A DNA stretch of 64,000 nucleotides from Prorocentrum cordatum (Eukaryota; Sar; Dinophyceae; Prorocentrales; Prorocentraceae), in contig CAUYUJ010014174.1 in NCBI GenBank assembly GCA_963575745.1, positions 242,501-306,500 on the forward strand. The letters are read 5' to 3'. Positions 1 through 11,189 of this stretch are shown here, piece by piece; positions within the stretch are counted from its first letter, which is position 1; each line of letters begins with the position of its first letter. Under the pieces are notes generated by a model. That model had not been told where the DNA came from and did not search any database. It was given only the letters and a program-made list of their open reading frames with translations. The position numbers and the translations under genes were made by a program.

Positions 1-560
1 CTGTGGTGTTGACACTACGTTGTTGGGACTACGTTGTTGTTGGCAGTTGGTCTTAAGAGGAGAGGCTCTGCGCTCCTGAATCTCTGACATGTTTGACACT
101 TACGCCGTTGGTACTACATCGTTGTTCGCAGTTGGCATTGAAAGGAGAGGCTCCGCGCTCCTGAATACATGGTACTGCGCTATTGACCTTACCTCGTTGG
201 CATTCAAAAGCGTTGCTGGCTTTAACAGCAGACGCTGGACGCCATTTGTACCCGCTCGTACCTCTGACACTGCGTTGCGCTGCTGACATTACGCTGTTGA
301 CATTCACAAAAGACGCTGTACGCTTCTTGCATGCTCCTACATTTGACACTGCGCAGTTGGCACTGCGCTGTTTGTACGCTGCTCGCTCGCTGCTACTTTT
401 GGCACTGCGGTGTTGGCTCTACGCTGTTGGCATTCACGGACGCTGCGCGTTCCCTGCCCGCTTTTAGTCCGGCTTTGACATTGCGCCGTCGACGGTTTTG
501 CTCACGCTGTTGACGCTGTGCTGTTGACACTACGCTGTTGATACCCGCATGCGACCCGCT
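1..560. repeat. degenerate GTTGACACTACGCTGTT-type repeats
   Basis: Short imperfect units built around gttgacactgcg, gttggcactgcg and gctgttgacactacg recur through this stretch, with longer related phrases such as ggagaggctctgcgctcctgaat at 58 and 145. Unit spacing is irregular, so it reads as an old, degraded minisatellite. The open frames across it are low-complexity and I see no gene. Confidence 0.6.
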
Positions 561-879
561 TTCCGCCAAACAATCAGTTAACGGGTCGATTTGTAGCTGA
601 ATGTCGCATTGCGCGCGCGCGCGCGCCTGGGTCGCATGGCTCGACTGGTTTCCGCTTTCTGCTGGAGAGGTTACCACGCAGGGGCATTTCGCGGCCTCCT
701 GGAGGCGTCTTGGGGGTCTCGGTTCCTGTCCTCCGTTTGGTTATTGGGGCCCTCCTGGGCCGTCTTGTAGGCCTCTTGGTCTTGCTTGGGAGCGTGTTGG
801 GCAGTGCTGGGCCATCGCCCGCTTGGCGGAGGGGCATGGTCACGGGTGGATTCCTTTCGCCGGAAGAGACATTGAGGGC

Positions 880-2240
880 GGGGCGGAAGTTGGAGAAATT
901 CTCCCGCCCGTTCATGCTCAAAAGGCACAAACATCTCAATGCCTTCTGGGCGGCCGCTGCGCACGTCGTATCTGAAGCAACGTGCAGTCTTTACGAGTCA
1001 TGCCTCAGCTCTGCCACCCAGTGGGGCTACAAGCAGATTGACAAGGCGGAAGAGGTTCAGTACGCGATGGCAGAGTATTTTCATGGCGTTTACGCCGAAG
1101 TCAAGGGGGGCTGCGGGGGCAGACCTTGCGCGAGCGCGGCCGGGAGAATGACTGGACGACGAACGGACGTGCGTCGACTGGCAAGTTTGTCCCGAGCCAG
1201 CGCGCGCCTGTCGAGGTCGCGTTCTGGACCCTGAACGACGCTGCGGACGGAGTGGTCTATAACCTGCTCGGCTTAGACATCGCAGGGCCAAAGTCCCGGA
1301 GGAGCTCCGCCCTTCTGAGCAGGGCGTTCGGCCCGTCAGTTGAGACTGCCGAGCGCACTATTGATGAGGCGGTGGGGCGTTCCAAATCAGGTGCTATCCA
1401 GATTTTCTGCGCTGGCGGAGATCACCGCTAATGGCGCCCCCCGCGCGGCAAGTTCGGCATGGGCCAAGTCTGGGACGACGCCGCCGCCCTCGCGCCAGCC
1501 AAAATGAATCGGCCGCACTGATCGCTACAAGGCCGCTCTAGTCTGCCCAAGAAGCATGCCCCTCGGCAGCCGCCCTTGCCGGACCTCCAGATCAGCGTCG
1601 CGACGCAACGAGATTTCCGAGGGGTCCAGAGGCTTTGCGCCTTCTGCTGGGTCCGCGATCCCACGGCACATCGAGTTGAACCTTCCTGGTTCGGGTCCCG
1701 TTTCGGAGACGCAGCACTGGCCCGACCTCGCCCCTCTTGGAGGCGGGGGGGCTCAAATTCTGAGGGGTCCTGCGATGCAACATGCGAGCGCGACTCGCCG
1801 GACTACTCAGGCGGATGGCCAAGTGCAAATTTTCATTTGCAAGCGTGACGCCCACAACGTCGCTGCCCAGCATTTCCTGGAACATCTGGCCCCATCGGAC
1901 GAAGAGGGGAGACTGAGTGGGGAAGTGGCCCACGAGGTCACCCCGAGGCTTGCTGCGTTGGTTTCTGAAATGTGGGGCCAGCCCTGCGAGGGCATGCCGA
2001 TGCACCAGCGGTGGGGCAGAGTTTTCCTACGTGTCCGAGAAATCATCTCCCCCTCCATAATCGACGGTTTGCACGTCTCTTTCCCCAACCAAGATGAGAG
2101 CCGTCTTGAGCAAGTTGGGGACCTCGACCCAGACCGGCGGCGGGCCGATGCCTACGCGCTCGACTGCCGCATCAGGTCAGCGATTCAATCATCAGATCTG
2201 TTGGGAGAGCGGACAGAAGGCCTTGGCCCGGGAGCCCGTC
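880..2240 (+). other. scattered coding-like segments, function unknown
   Basis: Three plus-strand stretches in different frames have a protein-like composition. At about 915-1110 the peptide contains HVVSEATCSLYESCLSS and AMAEYFHGVYAEVKG, faintly like the N-terminal DNA-binding part of dinoflagellate tyrosine-recombinase-type proteins. At about 1190-1430 there is VEVAFWTLNDAADGVVYNLLG. At about 1820-2220 there is VQIFICKRDAHNVAAQHFLE. No start, stop or splice set joins them convincingly. They could be exons of a spliced gene or remains of a mobile element. The family hint is an impression only. Confidence 0.22.
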
Positions 2241-2394
2241 GCGAGGTTCGACGCTTCTGCTGCGAGAGCCAGGACGCCGCGGCGTTTTCCATCTCGGGCG
2301 GCGGCGCCGACACCGAGGCGAGAGTTTGCCGGGCCACGGGTCGTTTCGGTCCTTTCGTCGCCGCCTCGGTCGTCGGAGTTATCAAATGCAGCAG

Positions 2395-3461
2395 AGGCAG
2401 GCCGTGGCGGCGGTCGGCTCAGCCGATCCGCCCGCCGAGGCCCCCGGCGGCTTCGCCGCTTCGGGGGTCGACGCCAAGGCACCCGGCGGGTCCGCCGCGT
2501 CGGGGGTCGACGCCGCGGCCCCCAGCGGCTTCGCCGCTTCCGGGGTCGACGCGGTCATGGCACCAGGGCCCGCGGCACTGGAAACGCCGGATGATCTAGG
2601 CGAGGGCGAAGGTGCACGTGCGCCCAAAACGCTTCAACGACGTGCCTCGCAACCCCCCGACGCTGCGCGGGCGAGTTGGGCTCGGGCAGCAGCTCGCAGA
2701 TCCAGCCCGCACGTTGCGGCGTCCGCTGGCTCAGCTGGGGCGGTCGCCGAGCCCCAAGGGGCGCCGCGTCCGCAGCGGGCGAGAGGGGTCAGCCAGCGCG
2801 GGCGGATGAGCTGGAGAGGCGCTATGCGCCTGCAAGCGTCGAGGACAGCTACCACTACGGCGGCGGCTGGAACCCCTCGCGGGACTACGCCGACATGGAC
2901 AACCATCACCGCATCAGTGGCCACTGGGTCCACATCAGCCGCCGCAGCCCGACGAGTGGAAGTTCCGAAACCTGGATGCGGTTCGACTTGCTGACGTACG
3001 ACGACCTCTTCATGAACGAGCCCAAGGGTGCCTCCAAGGGTCGAGATTGGAGGTCTAACCCTCCAGCCTGGGCATCCAGGCTCGGAGCAGTGCCCGCGGG
3101 AGATCATGTGCCAGAATGGCATGCCCGCGCGGCGCCAGCGGCGGCTACGGCTGCGTCATCTACGCCGCCGCCGCCGCTGCCCGCGCCTAAACCATTGCCA
3201 GTTCGACCTGCAAGACATGCTGACTCCGGGCCGCTCGAGGGCGACGCGGCGCCGAAGGCAAAGGCAGCTGGCAAAGGCAAGGACAGAAACATGGACAAGG
3301 GCAGCGACAAGGGCACGGGAAACAAGGCAAAGACCACAGAGGACAGTGCCCTTCTGATCGAGCCCAGTGGAGTTGGCAGTGGAACCGCGACTGGAACAAT
3401 CAGCAATGGCGAGACGATTGTTGGTGGAGATGAACATGCGCAGATGTTCTGGTACGACTAG
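2395..3461 (+). CDS. 3' part of a possible spliced gene, function unknown
   Basis: Two coding-like segments end in a clear stop at 3459-3461. The first (about 2395-2620) carries three 14-residue repeats of the type APGGFAASGVDA, followed by ALETPDDLGEGEG. A GT donor is possible after GAAG near 2610. The second (about 2805-3461, another frame) begins LERRYAPASVEDSYHYGG, continues with WMRFDLLTYDDLFMNEPKG, has a Pro/Ala-rich linker, then a Lys/Gly-rich segment (KAAGKGKDRNMDKGSDKG), and ends AQMFWYD. A frame change between the segments implies an intron or an indel at about 2620-2800. No domain was recognised and no upstream start could be chosen. Confidence 0.33.
2436..2561 (+). repeat. 42-bp minisatellite, three units
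   Basis: Three consecutive units of about 42 bp, each containing the core cgccgcttcgggggtcgacgc, keep the reading frame and encode a 14-residue repeat inside the candidate gene here. Confidence 0.7.
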
Positions 3462-4905
3462 GCCGTTACCAGGCCAACGCCGCTTGGCTTCGCTGGCGCG
3501 ATGCGCGTGAGGACAGGCGGAGAATTTCTTCAAGCTCTGAGCTGACGTTCGGATGCTGCAGGGTGGGATGCGTCGGGCTGATTCGGCCCATCGCCCCTCG
3601 GTACCTCGGTTGAGTTGTAAAATTTATCATGTGGGGTTGGCCCCCGAGGATTCCAGGCCGAGTGGGTGTAGGTCGACGCGGGCCTACTGATCCCGCCGTG
3701 GGGGGAGTTAATGCGCTCCTCCCCGCCCCTCCATCTTACCGCCGTCGCTGTTGCTCCTTATGCGCTGATTAGCCATCTGCAGCCATAGCGATCATAGAGA
3801 TCAAGGATAAAAGGGGCGTGCTGCCGCGCGCGCGCCGAGGGGCGTTCCCATCGTCGTCGTCGTGTCGTCGGCTGGCCATCCTCCCCCCTACCGCGCATCT
3901 TTCTTATCCGCTTAACGGAATCTACCTTCCAAACCATGGCCTTGAAACCTACTTTCGGGGAATCAGGACATCATATCTGAACACATTGCAGGGATAGCTC
4001 ATATCCAGGCAAAAGCTCGGAAGCCCAATATACTTCTAACGCCTTCCGACTTCATGGTTCTACCCGCTTGTTCTGTCCGACGGGTGTGTTTGTCCCTATG
4101 ATTGGCATCGTCTTTTAACAATACCGACGTTGAGGATTCCTTCAGTTCTCGAGGGCGCATCCATGATCGTCATCGCCTCTGGGCCCTCTCAGGGATAGGG
4201 GTAAGTTTGAGACCAGTGAAAGGAGATTCGCGCATCCTTGTTGTCAGTCGTGGTTGCAGGTCGTCGATCTGCTCGGACCCCATCCTGGGAGGCATCCGGG
4301 GCGGCAGCCCCCCCCCTCCTCGGCGCGGGCGCCCGGGCCGTGGGGGCGGAGGCCGGGGGGGCGGAAGGCCGCCTTCGGCAGGGCCGCGCTTCGGCCGCCC
4401 CCGGGGGCGAGGGCCGCGCCCACCGCTCGGACCTCGCGCTTCGACGTTCGAGCGTCGACCCTTCGAGCCTCGACCACTCCAGCCTCGGCCCTGAGCTTCG
4501 AATCCTGGACTCGATCCCTCCGCCCTCGGCCCCCGAGCATGGATCCTCGAGGCTCGAGCCGTGATCCTCGAACCCTCAACCCCAGCGACCCTCGAACCCC
4601 GAACCCTCCGTCCTCGAACCCCTTGACGCCGGAGCGCGCCGCCTTCTTTCCTCCCCCGTGATCAAGGGAGGAAAAACCACGTGGACAAGACGATTGGCTT
4701 TTGCTAATCGGCCTTTGGCGTTTACTAAAAAGTCTTGCGCTCTTCGATTATTTCGCTGGGCGCGTTTACTGAACGGCCTCGCTGGTCGGGGTGGTTGTTA
4801 CAGGGGTGAATTGTTTGCCTTCTTCAGGAGGCCATGATGCTCTCTGCTATTGCCTGTCATGACCCCACGTCGCCACCGCAACCACCCTTCACGACTGGAG
4901 GAACA
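3462..4905. other. intergenic stretch without a recognisable gene
   Basis: I see no gene. The stretch holds a TATA-like ggataaaagggg at 3805, a very GC-rich block at 4300-4440, and a run of short ctcgaaccc-type repeats at 4440-4650. The latter loosely recall telomere repeats but lack the CCCTAAA unit. Confidence 0.5.
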
Positions 4906-4929
4906 TTTTTTTTTTTTTTTTTTTTTTTT
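4906..4929 (+). repeat. T24 homopolymer
   Basis: An uninterrupted run of 24 T. Read on the minus strand it is A24 and could be the tail of an old retroposed sequence, but no partner gene body was recognised next to it. Confidence 0.9.
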
Positions 4930-5059
4930 GTTTCAAAAAGCGCTGCGCAGGACGCGGCGGAGGAGGAGTCGCTGTCCTCCGTGGGCTTCCGGTGCAGCTT
5001 CGGCAGCTTCCGGTGCGAGGCCGACGGGGGCGCCCAGTGCATTTCCGTTGAGGCCGTGC

Positions 5060-5960
5060 TGTTCCCTCCCAGGCCCAACGGAGGGAGGGGGGTGGGCTGG
5101 GTGAGGTTGGGCGAAGCGAGGAGGGGGGAGGGAGGAGGGAGGAGGGATGTTAATTAGGAGGGAGGGGGGGTGGAGGGATGAGGGATGGGGGATGTTTGGA
5201 GGGAGGAGGGAGGAGGTGTAATAGGCAGGGGAGGAGGGGGAAGCGATGAGGGAGAAGAGGCCAGAGGAGGTGGAGAGGGGGGAGGGAGACGGAGGAGGGA
5301 GGTTTGGAAGAGGAGGGAGGCAGAGGAGGGGTGATGGAGGAGGAGGGAGAGGGATTGGATAGGTCCTCCTGAGGGAGGAGGGGGGAGGGATGAGGGAGGG
5401 AGAAGATGGAGAAGATGGAGGAGGAAAGATCCCGAGGGACATGGAGGAGGGAGGAAGGATGAGGATCAGAGAGGAGGGACGGATGAAGAGGGAAGAGGAG
5501 GACGAAGGAGAAGGAGGAGGAGGAGGAGGAGGTGGGAGGAGGGAAGGGGTACGTAGAGGGAGGGGTGCGAGAAGGAGAGGAGGTGGGAGAAATAATATGT
5601 AGGAGGGAGGAGGCCGAAGGAGGAGGAGGAGGAGGAGGAATCGGAGGAGAATCTGAGTGGCCCGTCGAACGACCGTCAGCCAGATGAGTTCTGCAAGGGG
5701 GATAGACGGTGACGAGGAGGAGGAGGAGGAGGAGGAGAAATTGTTCTCTTACCATCTCCAGCCTCACGCTTCCTCCTCCTCGTTCCTTCTCATCCCTCCT
5801 CTCCATCCCTCTCCCATCTCCTGCCTCCTGTTTTTGTTGTTGTCCTCCTCCTCCTCCTCTTCATACCCCTTCCTCCTTCTTCTCACTCCCACCCGCCATA
5901 CCCTCCTCATCCCCCGCTTCCTCCTGCTCCCTGCCCATATCCCGTCCTCCCCCACCTTCT
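5060..5960. repeat. long GGAGG purine tract switching to pyrimidine
   Basis: From about 5060 to 5750 the plus strand is almost pure purine (ggaggagggagg-type). At about 5760 it switches to CTCC-type pyrimidine until about 5960. The two halves are partly complementary, so the region could fold back or form triplex DNA. Long serine/proline-rich open frames here are by-products of the composition. Confidence 0.85.
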
Positions 5961-6249
5961 GTCCCTGGCTCTCCGCCATCGTGCTGTTGGGCGCATACAT
6001 GACGTAATCATGCCTCTACTCCGCTCGCCATTCCTTCCCTCATTCCTTCCCCCCTCCCTCCTCGCGACCGCCCTTCTCCAGCTGCTCCGCCTAATCTCTT
6101 GGGGCGAGACCGACACCCACCCCCTTGTAACCCCTTGTCTGGGCGGTCGCGATGGGCGTCTCGGTTGGCCCGAGGCGAACCCTAGGGACTTGGGTAGGCC
6201 TTGCCCCAGGCTAAGGCTATCAATACAATCAGGTGACTGATGTTGGTAC

Positions 6250-7645
6250 TGAAATTTAAAACGACGACGAGGACGACAACTGTCGGACCGACTCAGGACG
6301 ACGAACGACGAACGACGATCAGCGACAACGGCGAACCACGGCGACGGCCGCTTCACAACGACGACGACGTCTGCGGGGTTTAGTGGGGGGTACACTCTGA
6401 TACATTCGGCGGTTCATTCGCGGTTCGTTCGGGTTCATTCGGCCCCAGCGGGTGGTCTCATAATTTCCCTAGATTTTTGCAGGAGGCGGATCCCAAGTTA
6501 ACACATTCGCTTGCAACTGCCCCCCCCTTAGATATTACTAAGAGCTGAAACCCCCGTCTCTGGGGGGGGAGGGGGAGGTGGGGCCCGCGTCCTCGAAGCG
6601 CTCCCTTCTAAAGATTTTCCCGGCCCGCGCGTTCTATTATTTGACCTCGGCCGTTCGCGGTTGGCATTCTAGATTTGGTTTTCTAGCAATTGTTCGACGG
6701 TGTCCGTCGGTATCGTCGGTCGTCGTCGTCTGTCGGTCGGTCGGTCCGTCCGTCGTTGTCTTCGTCGTCGTCGTTCGTCGCTGTTGGTCGGTCGGTCGGT
6801 CTGTCGTCGTCGTCCGTCGGTCGTCGCCGTCGGTCGCTGTCCTCGTCGTTCGGTCGGTCGGTCGGTTTGTCGGTCGGTCGGTCGCTGGTCGTTGCCGTCG
6901 TCATTGTCTCTTGTCGGTCGTCGCCGTCGGTCCACGTCGTCGTCGTCGATGGCTCGGTCGGCCAGCCAGTCGGTCGTCGTCACCGTCGTCGATCTTTCGG
7001 TCGGTCGATCGGTCAATCGTCGTCGTCGTTGTTCGTGGTTGTCGTCGTTGTCGTCGGTCGCTCGGTCGCTCGGCCACGGGGTCGATCGGTCATTCGTTCG
7101 TTCGGCCGGTCGTCGTCGCCGCCGTTGCCATTCGTCGGTCGTCGCCGTCGGTCGTTGTTTGGTTTTTCGGTCGGTCGGTAGGCCAGTTGGTCGGCCGGCC
7201 GGGTGGGTTCCGCGGTTGTCGCATGAGTGGACACAAATTGTAGTCACTAGACGGACACACCTTGTCAATCTTCTCGCTAGTAGAGTAGCTGCCTGACTGG
7301 CCAGCCAAGCGATTACCGTCGGTAGTGATATTCCAGAGGCAACGAGGACGACGATAGCCGGAACGACTCAGGACGACGACCGACGAACGGCGATAAGCGA
7401 CAACGGCGAACCACGGCGACGGCCGACACAACGACGACGACATGGGGTTGAGTCGGGGTCTGTCTGGGGCGCTGGGGAGGGTTCAATCGGGGGTACACTC
7501 TGGTACATTCAGGGTTCATTCGCGGCTCATTCGGGTTCATTCGGGCGCATTCGGCCCCAGCGGGTTGTCTCACAATTTTTTAGGTTGTTGCAGGATTCCG
7601 AGCCTGAGATGGTGCAGTCGCTTGCAAGCACCCCTCCCATTTATT
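6250..7645. repeat. GTCG-rich element flanked by direct repeats of about 300 bp
   Basis: A core at about 6690-7200 consists of (GTCGGTCG)n and (GTCGTC)n. It is preceded at 6250-6530 and followed at 7330-7645 by two copies of one sequence of about 300 bp in the same orientation. Shared phrases include gacgacgaacg, gcgacaacggcgaaccacggcg, gggggtacactctg and cggccccagcgggt. The left and right phrases of the core recur at 13983-14700, so the core is itself a dispersed repeat. The direct-repeat arrangement resembles LTRs, but no retroviral genes lie between them. Confidence 0.7.
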
Positions 7646-7654
7646 TATTTTTAT

Positions 7655-7730
7655 TTGTATTACATATATATATATATATATATGTGTGTGTGTACGTGTG
7701 CATGTGTGTATGTGTATGTATATAATATAT
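7655..7730. repeat. (TA)n/(TG)n microsatellite
   Basis: Runs of tatata followed by tgtgtg and tatgtatg. A similar AT-rich block precedes the second GTCG-rich element at 13880. Confidence 0.85.
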
Positions 7731-7736
7731 GGAAAA

Positions 7737-8702
7737 TACGCTGGGCCCCCTCCCGGGGAGTCCTCCAGCTCGCTCACATCTCGAGTACGCTCCCGGTACC
7801 GCGCTTCTCGGCTCCCGGGGGGCCCCCACAATACCCAAAGACAGCCCAAGACGGCCTCAAGAAGCCCCCAGAACGTAAAAGAATTGCCCAAGACGCTCCC
7901 AATCAACCCAGGATAGCTTTCGGGCGGCTCTCCAGGCTCCCAGGAGGCCTCCAAAAGACTTCAAGAGAGCTCCGAGAGGCCTCCCGAGAGCGCCGAGAGG
8001 CCGAAGAGATGCTTCCAACGCTCCAACCGGCCGAAGAGGCCCCCAAGACCGCCCAAGAGGCCCCCAAGACGTCCCCAAGACGGGCCAAGACGGCCTAGAG
8101 ACTGCCGAAGAGGCGCCCCGAACAGCTCCAGATCACCCCATGACAGGCCCAAGATGGGCCCAAGAGCGCAGGACCCACAAGCAGCCCTCGAAAGTGGCGA
8201 CAGTGTCGCAGATCGCAGCCCCCCAGGGACAGGGAGGTCTCGCTCAGATCCCCGCGGTGTCTCAGTCCGCAGGACCCACCAGCAGCCCTCGATGGCCAGG
8301 TTCGCGCGAGGCAAGAGGAGACAAGACGGAAGCCGGAGACGGGAGGCGGGAGAAGGAGGAGAAGGACGCGACCACAGTGTTCTATTCAAAACGAATGCCC
8401 AACCAAGGAGGGTTGGGAATGAATTTCAGATAAAAAAGAATGCGCGCCCCCTCCTCCCGGGGGTCCCACATCTTCCCGGAGCATCTGCGGAACGCTCTCG
8501 ATACCGCGTTTCCCGACCGCCCAGGGGGCCCCCAAAACGCCCGATCACAGCCCAAGGCGACCCCAAGAAACCCCCAGAACGTAAAAGAAAGGCCCAAGAC
8601 GCTTCCAAGCAACCCAGGATAGCTTTCGGGCGGCTCTCCAGGCTCCCAGGAGGCCTCCAAAAGACTTCAAGAGAGCTCCGAGAGGCCTCCCGAGAGCGCC
8701 CG
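7737..8702. repeat. direct duplication, copies at 7737-7998 and 8440-8702
   Basis: Two copies of about 262 bp lie about 703 bp apart. Their last 140 bases, from ccccagaacgtaaaagaa through gcctcccgagagcgcc, are nearly identical. The text is a GC-rich string of ccaagac and gaggcccc words belonging to the repeat family that recurs at 10430, 12600 and 62100-63980. Confidence 0.85.
8180..8425. repeat. single-unit copy of the 100-bp satellite element
   Basis: One unit (gaaagtggcgacagtgtcgcagatcgcagc and cccgctcagatccccgcggtg-like text) is followed by a GGAGG-rich stretch and the tail tattcaaaacgaatgcccaaccaaggagggttggga. The same tail ends the multi-unit array at 11190-12530, so this is a short allele-like copy of that element. 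Confidence 0.8.
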
Positions 8703-8829
8703 GAGAACCTAAAATCGTTAGTTGTTATTGTTCCCAACCATCCTGTGGTGTTGGGTCCTCGTTTTGAAGAGACGGTGCCTCGCGTTCCCGCCTCCTTCCT
8801 CCCTCCCTCCTCCCCCCTCCTCCCCCTCC

Positions 8830-10345
8830 CACACCCATTGTGGCACACCCCTCTCACGTTTCGTGGCCCCATAAGGAGCTCCACCGAAGGCCCCAGTGGC
8901 TGCGCTCGAATGCGGTTCCACCCCCCATTCTGGCACACCCCTGACACGTTTCGTGGCCCCATAGGGAGCTCCACCGAAGGCCCCAGTGGCTGCGCTCGCA
9001 TGCGGTTCCACCCCCAATCTGGTATACCCCTCACACGTTTCGTGGCCCCATAGGGAGCTCCACCGAAGGCCCCAGTGGCTGCGCTCGCATGCGGTTCCAC
9101 CCCCATTCTGGCACACCCCTCACACGTTTCGTGGCCCCATAGGGAGCTCCACCGAAGGCCCCAGTGGCTGCGCCCGCATGCGGTTCCACCCCCATTCTGG
9201 CACACCCCTCACACGTTTCGTGGCCCCATAGGGAGCTCCACCGAAGGCCCCAGTGGCTGCGCATGCGGTTCCCATTTTGGCACACCCCTCACACGTTTCG
9301 TGGCCCCATAGGGAGCTCCACCGAAGGCCCCAGTGGCATGCGGTTCCACGCCCAATTTGGTTTCGTGGCCCCATAGGGAGCTCCACCGAAGGCGTGGCCC
9401 CATAGGGAGCTCCACCGAAGGCCCCAGTGGCTGCGCCCGCATGCGGTTCCACCCCCCATTCTGGCACACCCCTCACACGTTTCGTGGCCCCATAGGGAGC
9501 TCCACCGAAGGCCCCAGTGGCTGCGCCCGCATGCGGTTCCACCCCCCATTTCGGCACACCCCTCACACGCTTCGTGGGTGGCTCCATGGGGAGCTCCACC
9601 GAACGCCCCAGTGGCTGCGCTCGCATGTGGTTCCCCCCCCCATTTCGGCACACCCCTCACACGGTTCGTGGCCCCATAGAGAGCTCCACCGAAGGCCCCA
9701 GTGGCTGCGCTCGCATGCGGTTCCACCCCCTTTTTCGGCACGCCCTTCACACGTCTCGTGGCCCCATAGGGAGCTCCACCGAACGCCGCAGTGGCTGCGC
9801 TCGCATGCGGTTCCACCCCCCATTTCGGCACACCCCTCACACGTTTCGTGGCTCCATAGGGAGCTCCACCGAAGGCCCCAGTGGCTGCGCTGGCATGCGG
9901 TTCCACACCCCATTCTGGCACACCCCTCGCACGTTTCGTGGCCCCATAGGGGGCTCCACCAAAGGTCCCAGTGGCACTGCCCGCTTGCGTCCGCCACCAC
10001 CCAGCACAGCCCTTGTTCCCTGCGCTTCACCCACCCAGAACAGCGCTTCGTAGCCCTATAGGGAGCTCCACCAAAGGTCCCAGCGGCACCGCCCGCATGC
10101 GTCCGCCACCACCCTGCACAGCCCTTGCTCCCTGCCTGCGTTTCACCCACCCAGTACAGCGTTTCGTGGCCCCATAGGGAGCTCCACCGAAGGTCCCAGT
10201 GGCACCGCTCGCATGCGTCCGCCACCACGCAGCACAGCCCTTGCTGACCGCGTCTCACCCACCCAGTACAGCGTTTCGTGGCCCCATAGGGAGCCCCACC
10301 GAAGGTCCCAGTGGCACCGCCCGCATGCGTCCGCCACCACCCAGC
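8830..10345. repeat. satellite array, units of about 88 bp then about 113 bp
   Basis: About 14 units with the core cacacgtttcgtggcccc, atagggagctccaccgaagg and gcatgcggttcca run from 8843 to about 9990 at 82-95 bp spacing, with two truncated units near 9360-9400. From about 9990 to 10345 the spacer changes to gcgtccgccaccacccagcac and the period becomes about 113 bp, for three more units. The open frames across it are not genes. Confidence 0.95.
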
Positions 10346-10429
10346 ACAATTGCGGAATTCACAACTGCATATGGTTGGGTCCTTCGCCAGGCTAATTTTT
10401 GTTCAGGGTTTTTGGCCTTCTCACCAGTT

Positions 10430-10745
10430 CATGCTTCCAACGCTCCAAGACGGCCGAAGAGGCCCCCAATACCGCCCAAGAGGCACCCGAGACGGCCCCG
10501 AGACGGGCCACGACGGCCTAGAGGCGCCCCGGACAGCTCCAGACCATCCCAGAACAGGCCCAAGATGAGCCCAAGAGCAGGAGCAGGAGGCCGCCAGAGA
10601 CCTCCGAGAGGACTCCGGGACCCCCCAGAGGCCTCCAACACACCCCAGACCCTTGACAGGCCCCCCAAAAAGCTCCGACGAGGCCCACAAGACAGCCCAA
10701 GAGAGCTGCGAGAGCCGTCACGAGAGAGCCCGAAGAGGGCAACAT
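10430..10745. repeat. GGCC/AAGA dispersed repeat copy (empty site)
   Basis: Begins catgcttccaacgctccaag and continues with acggccgaagaggccccc-type words. It is closely similar to 12600-13140 but lacks the 200-bp insertion found there, so it serves as the empty-site reference. Confidence 0.8.
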
Positions 10746-11189
10746 CGCTGATGTTCAGTGATTATTGTCGACTTGTTTCGCCTACTTCTCACGTGTTTTG
10801 CTTCCAACGCTCCAAGACCGAGGACTTTGAAAAATTACCCTGGCGACGTACCCAACCCTTGCGCAATGCGGGGCAAAAGTATATCAGGATTGCTACACCA
10901 GGGGCGATGACGTAACATAGACGCATGTGATTTTGCGAGCAGCAATCGGAAGGCTCGCAGGCCCCCGATCAAGATCTAAGGGCTACGTAATGACAAATCA
11001 CCCCCGTTGGCTGTGCCATGCGCCCGTTGCACCCAACGTATCCCACAGCAGCTCTTGAGAGCCCCCGCGGGATACGTGTAGGCGCAACGTTATGGCCATC
11101 GCCCGGCAGATGGTCTGTTTCAGAAATCACCCCCGTTGGCTGTGCCATGCGCCCGTTGCGCCAAACGTATCCCACAGCAGCTTTCCAGA

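Noticed and set aside
4440-4650. ctcgaaccc / aaccctc words resembling telomere repeats
   Set aside because: The units are irregular and lack the CCCTAAA heptamer.
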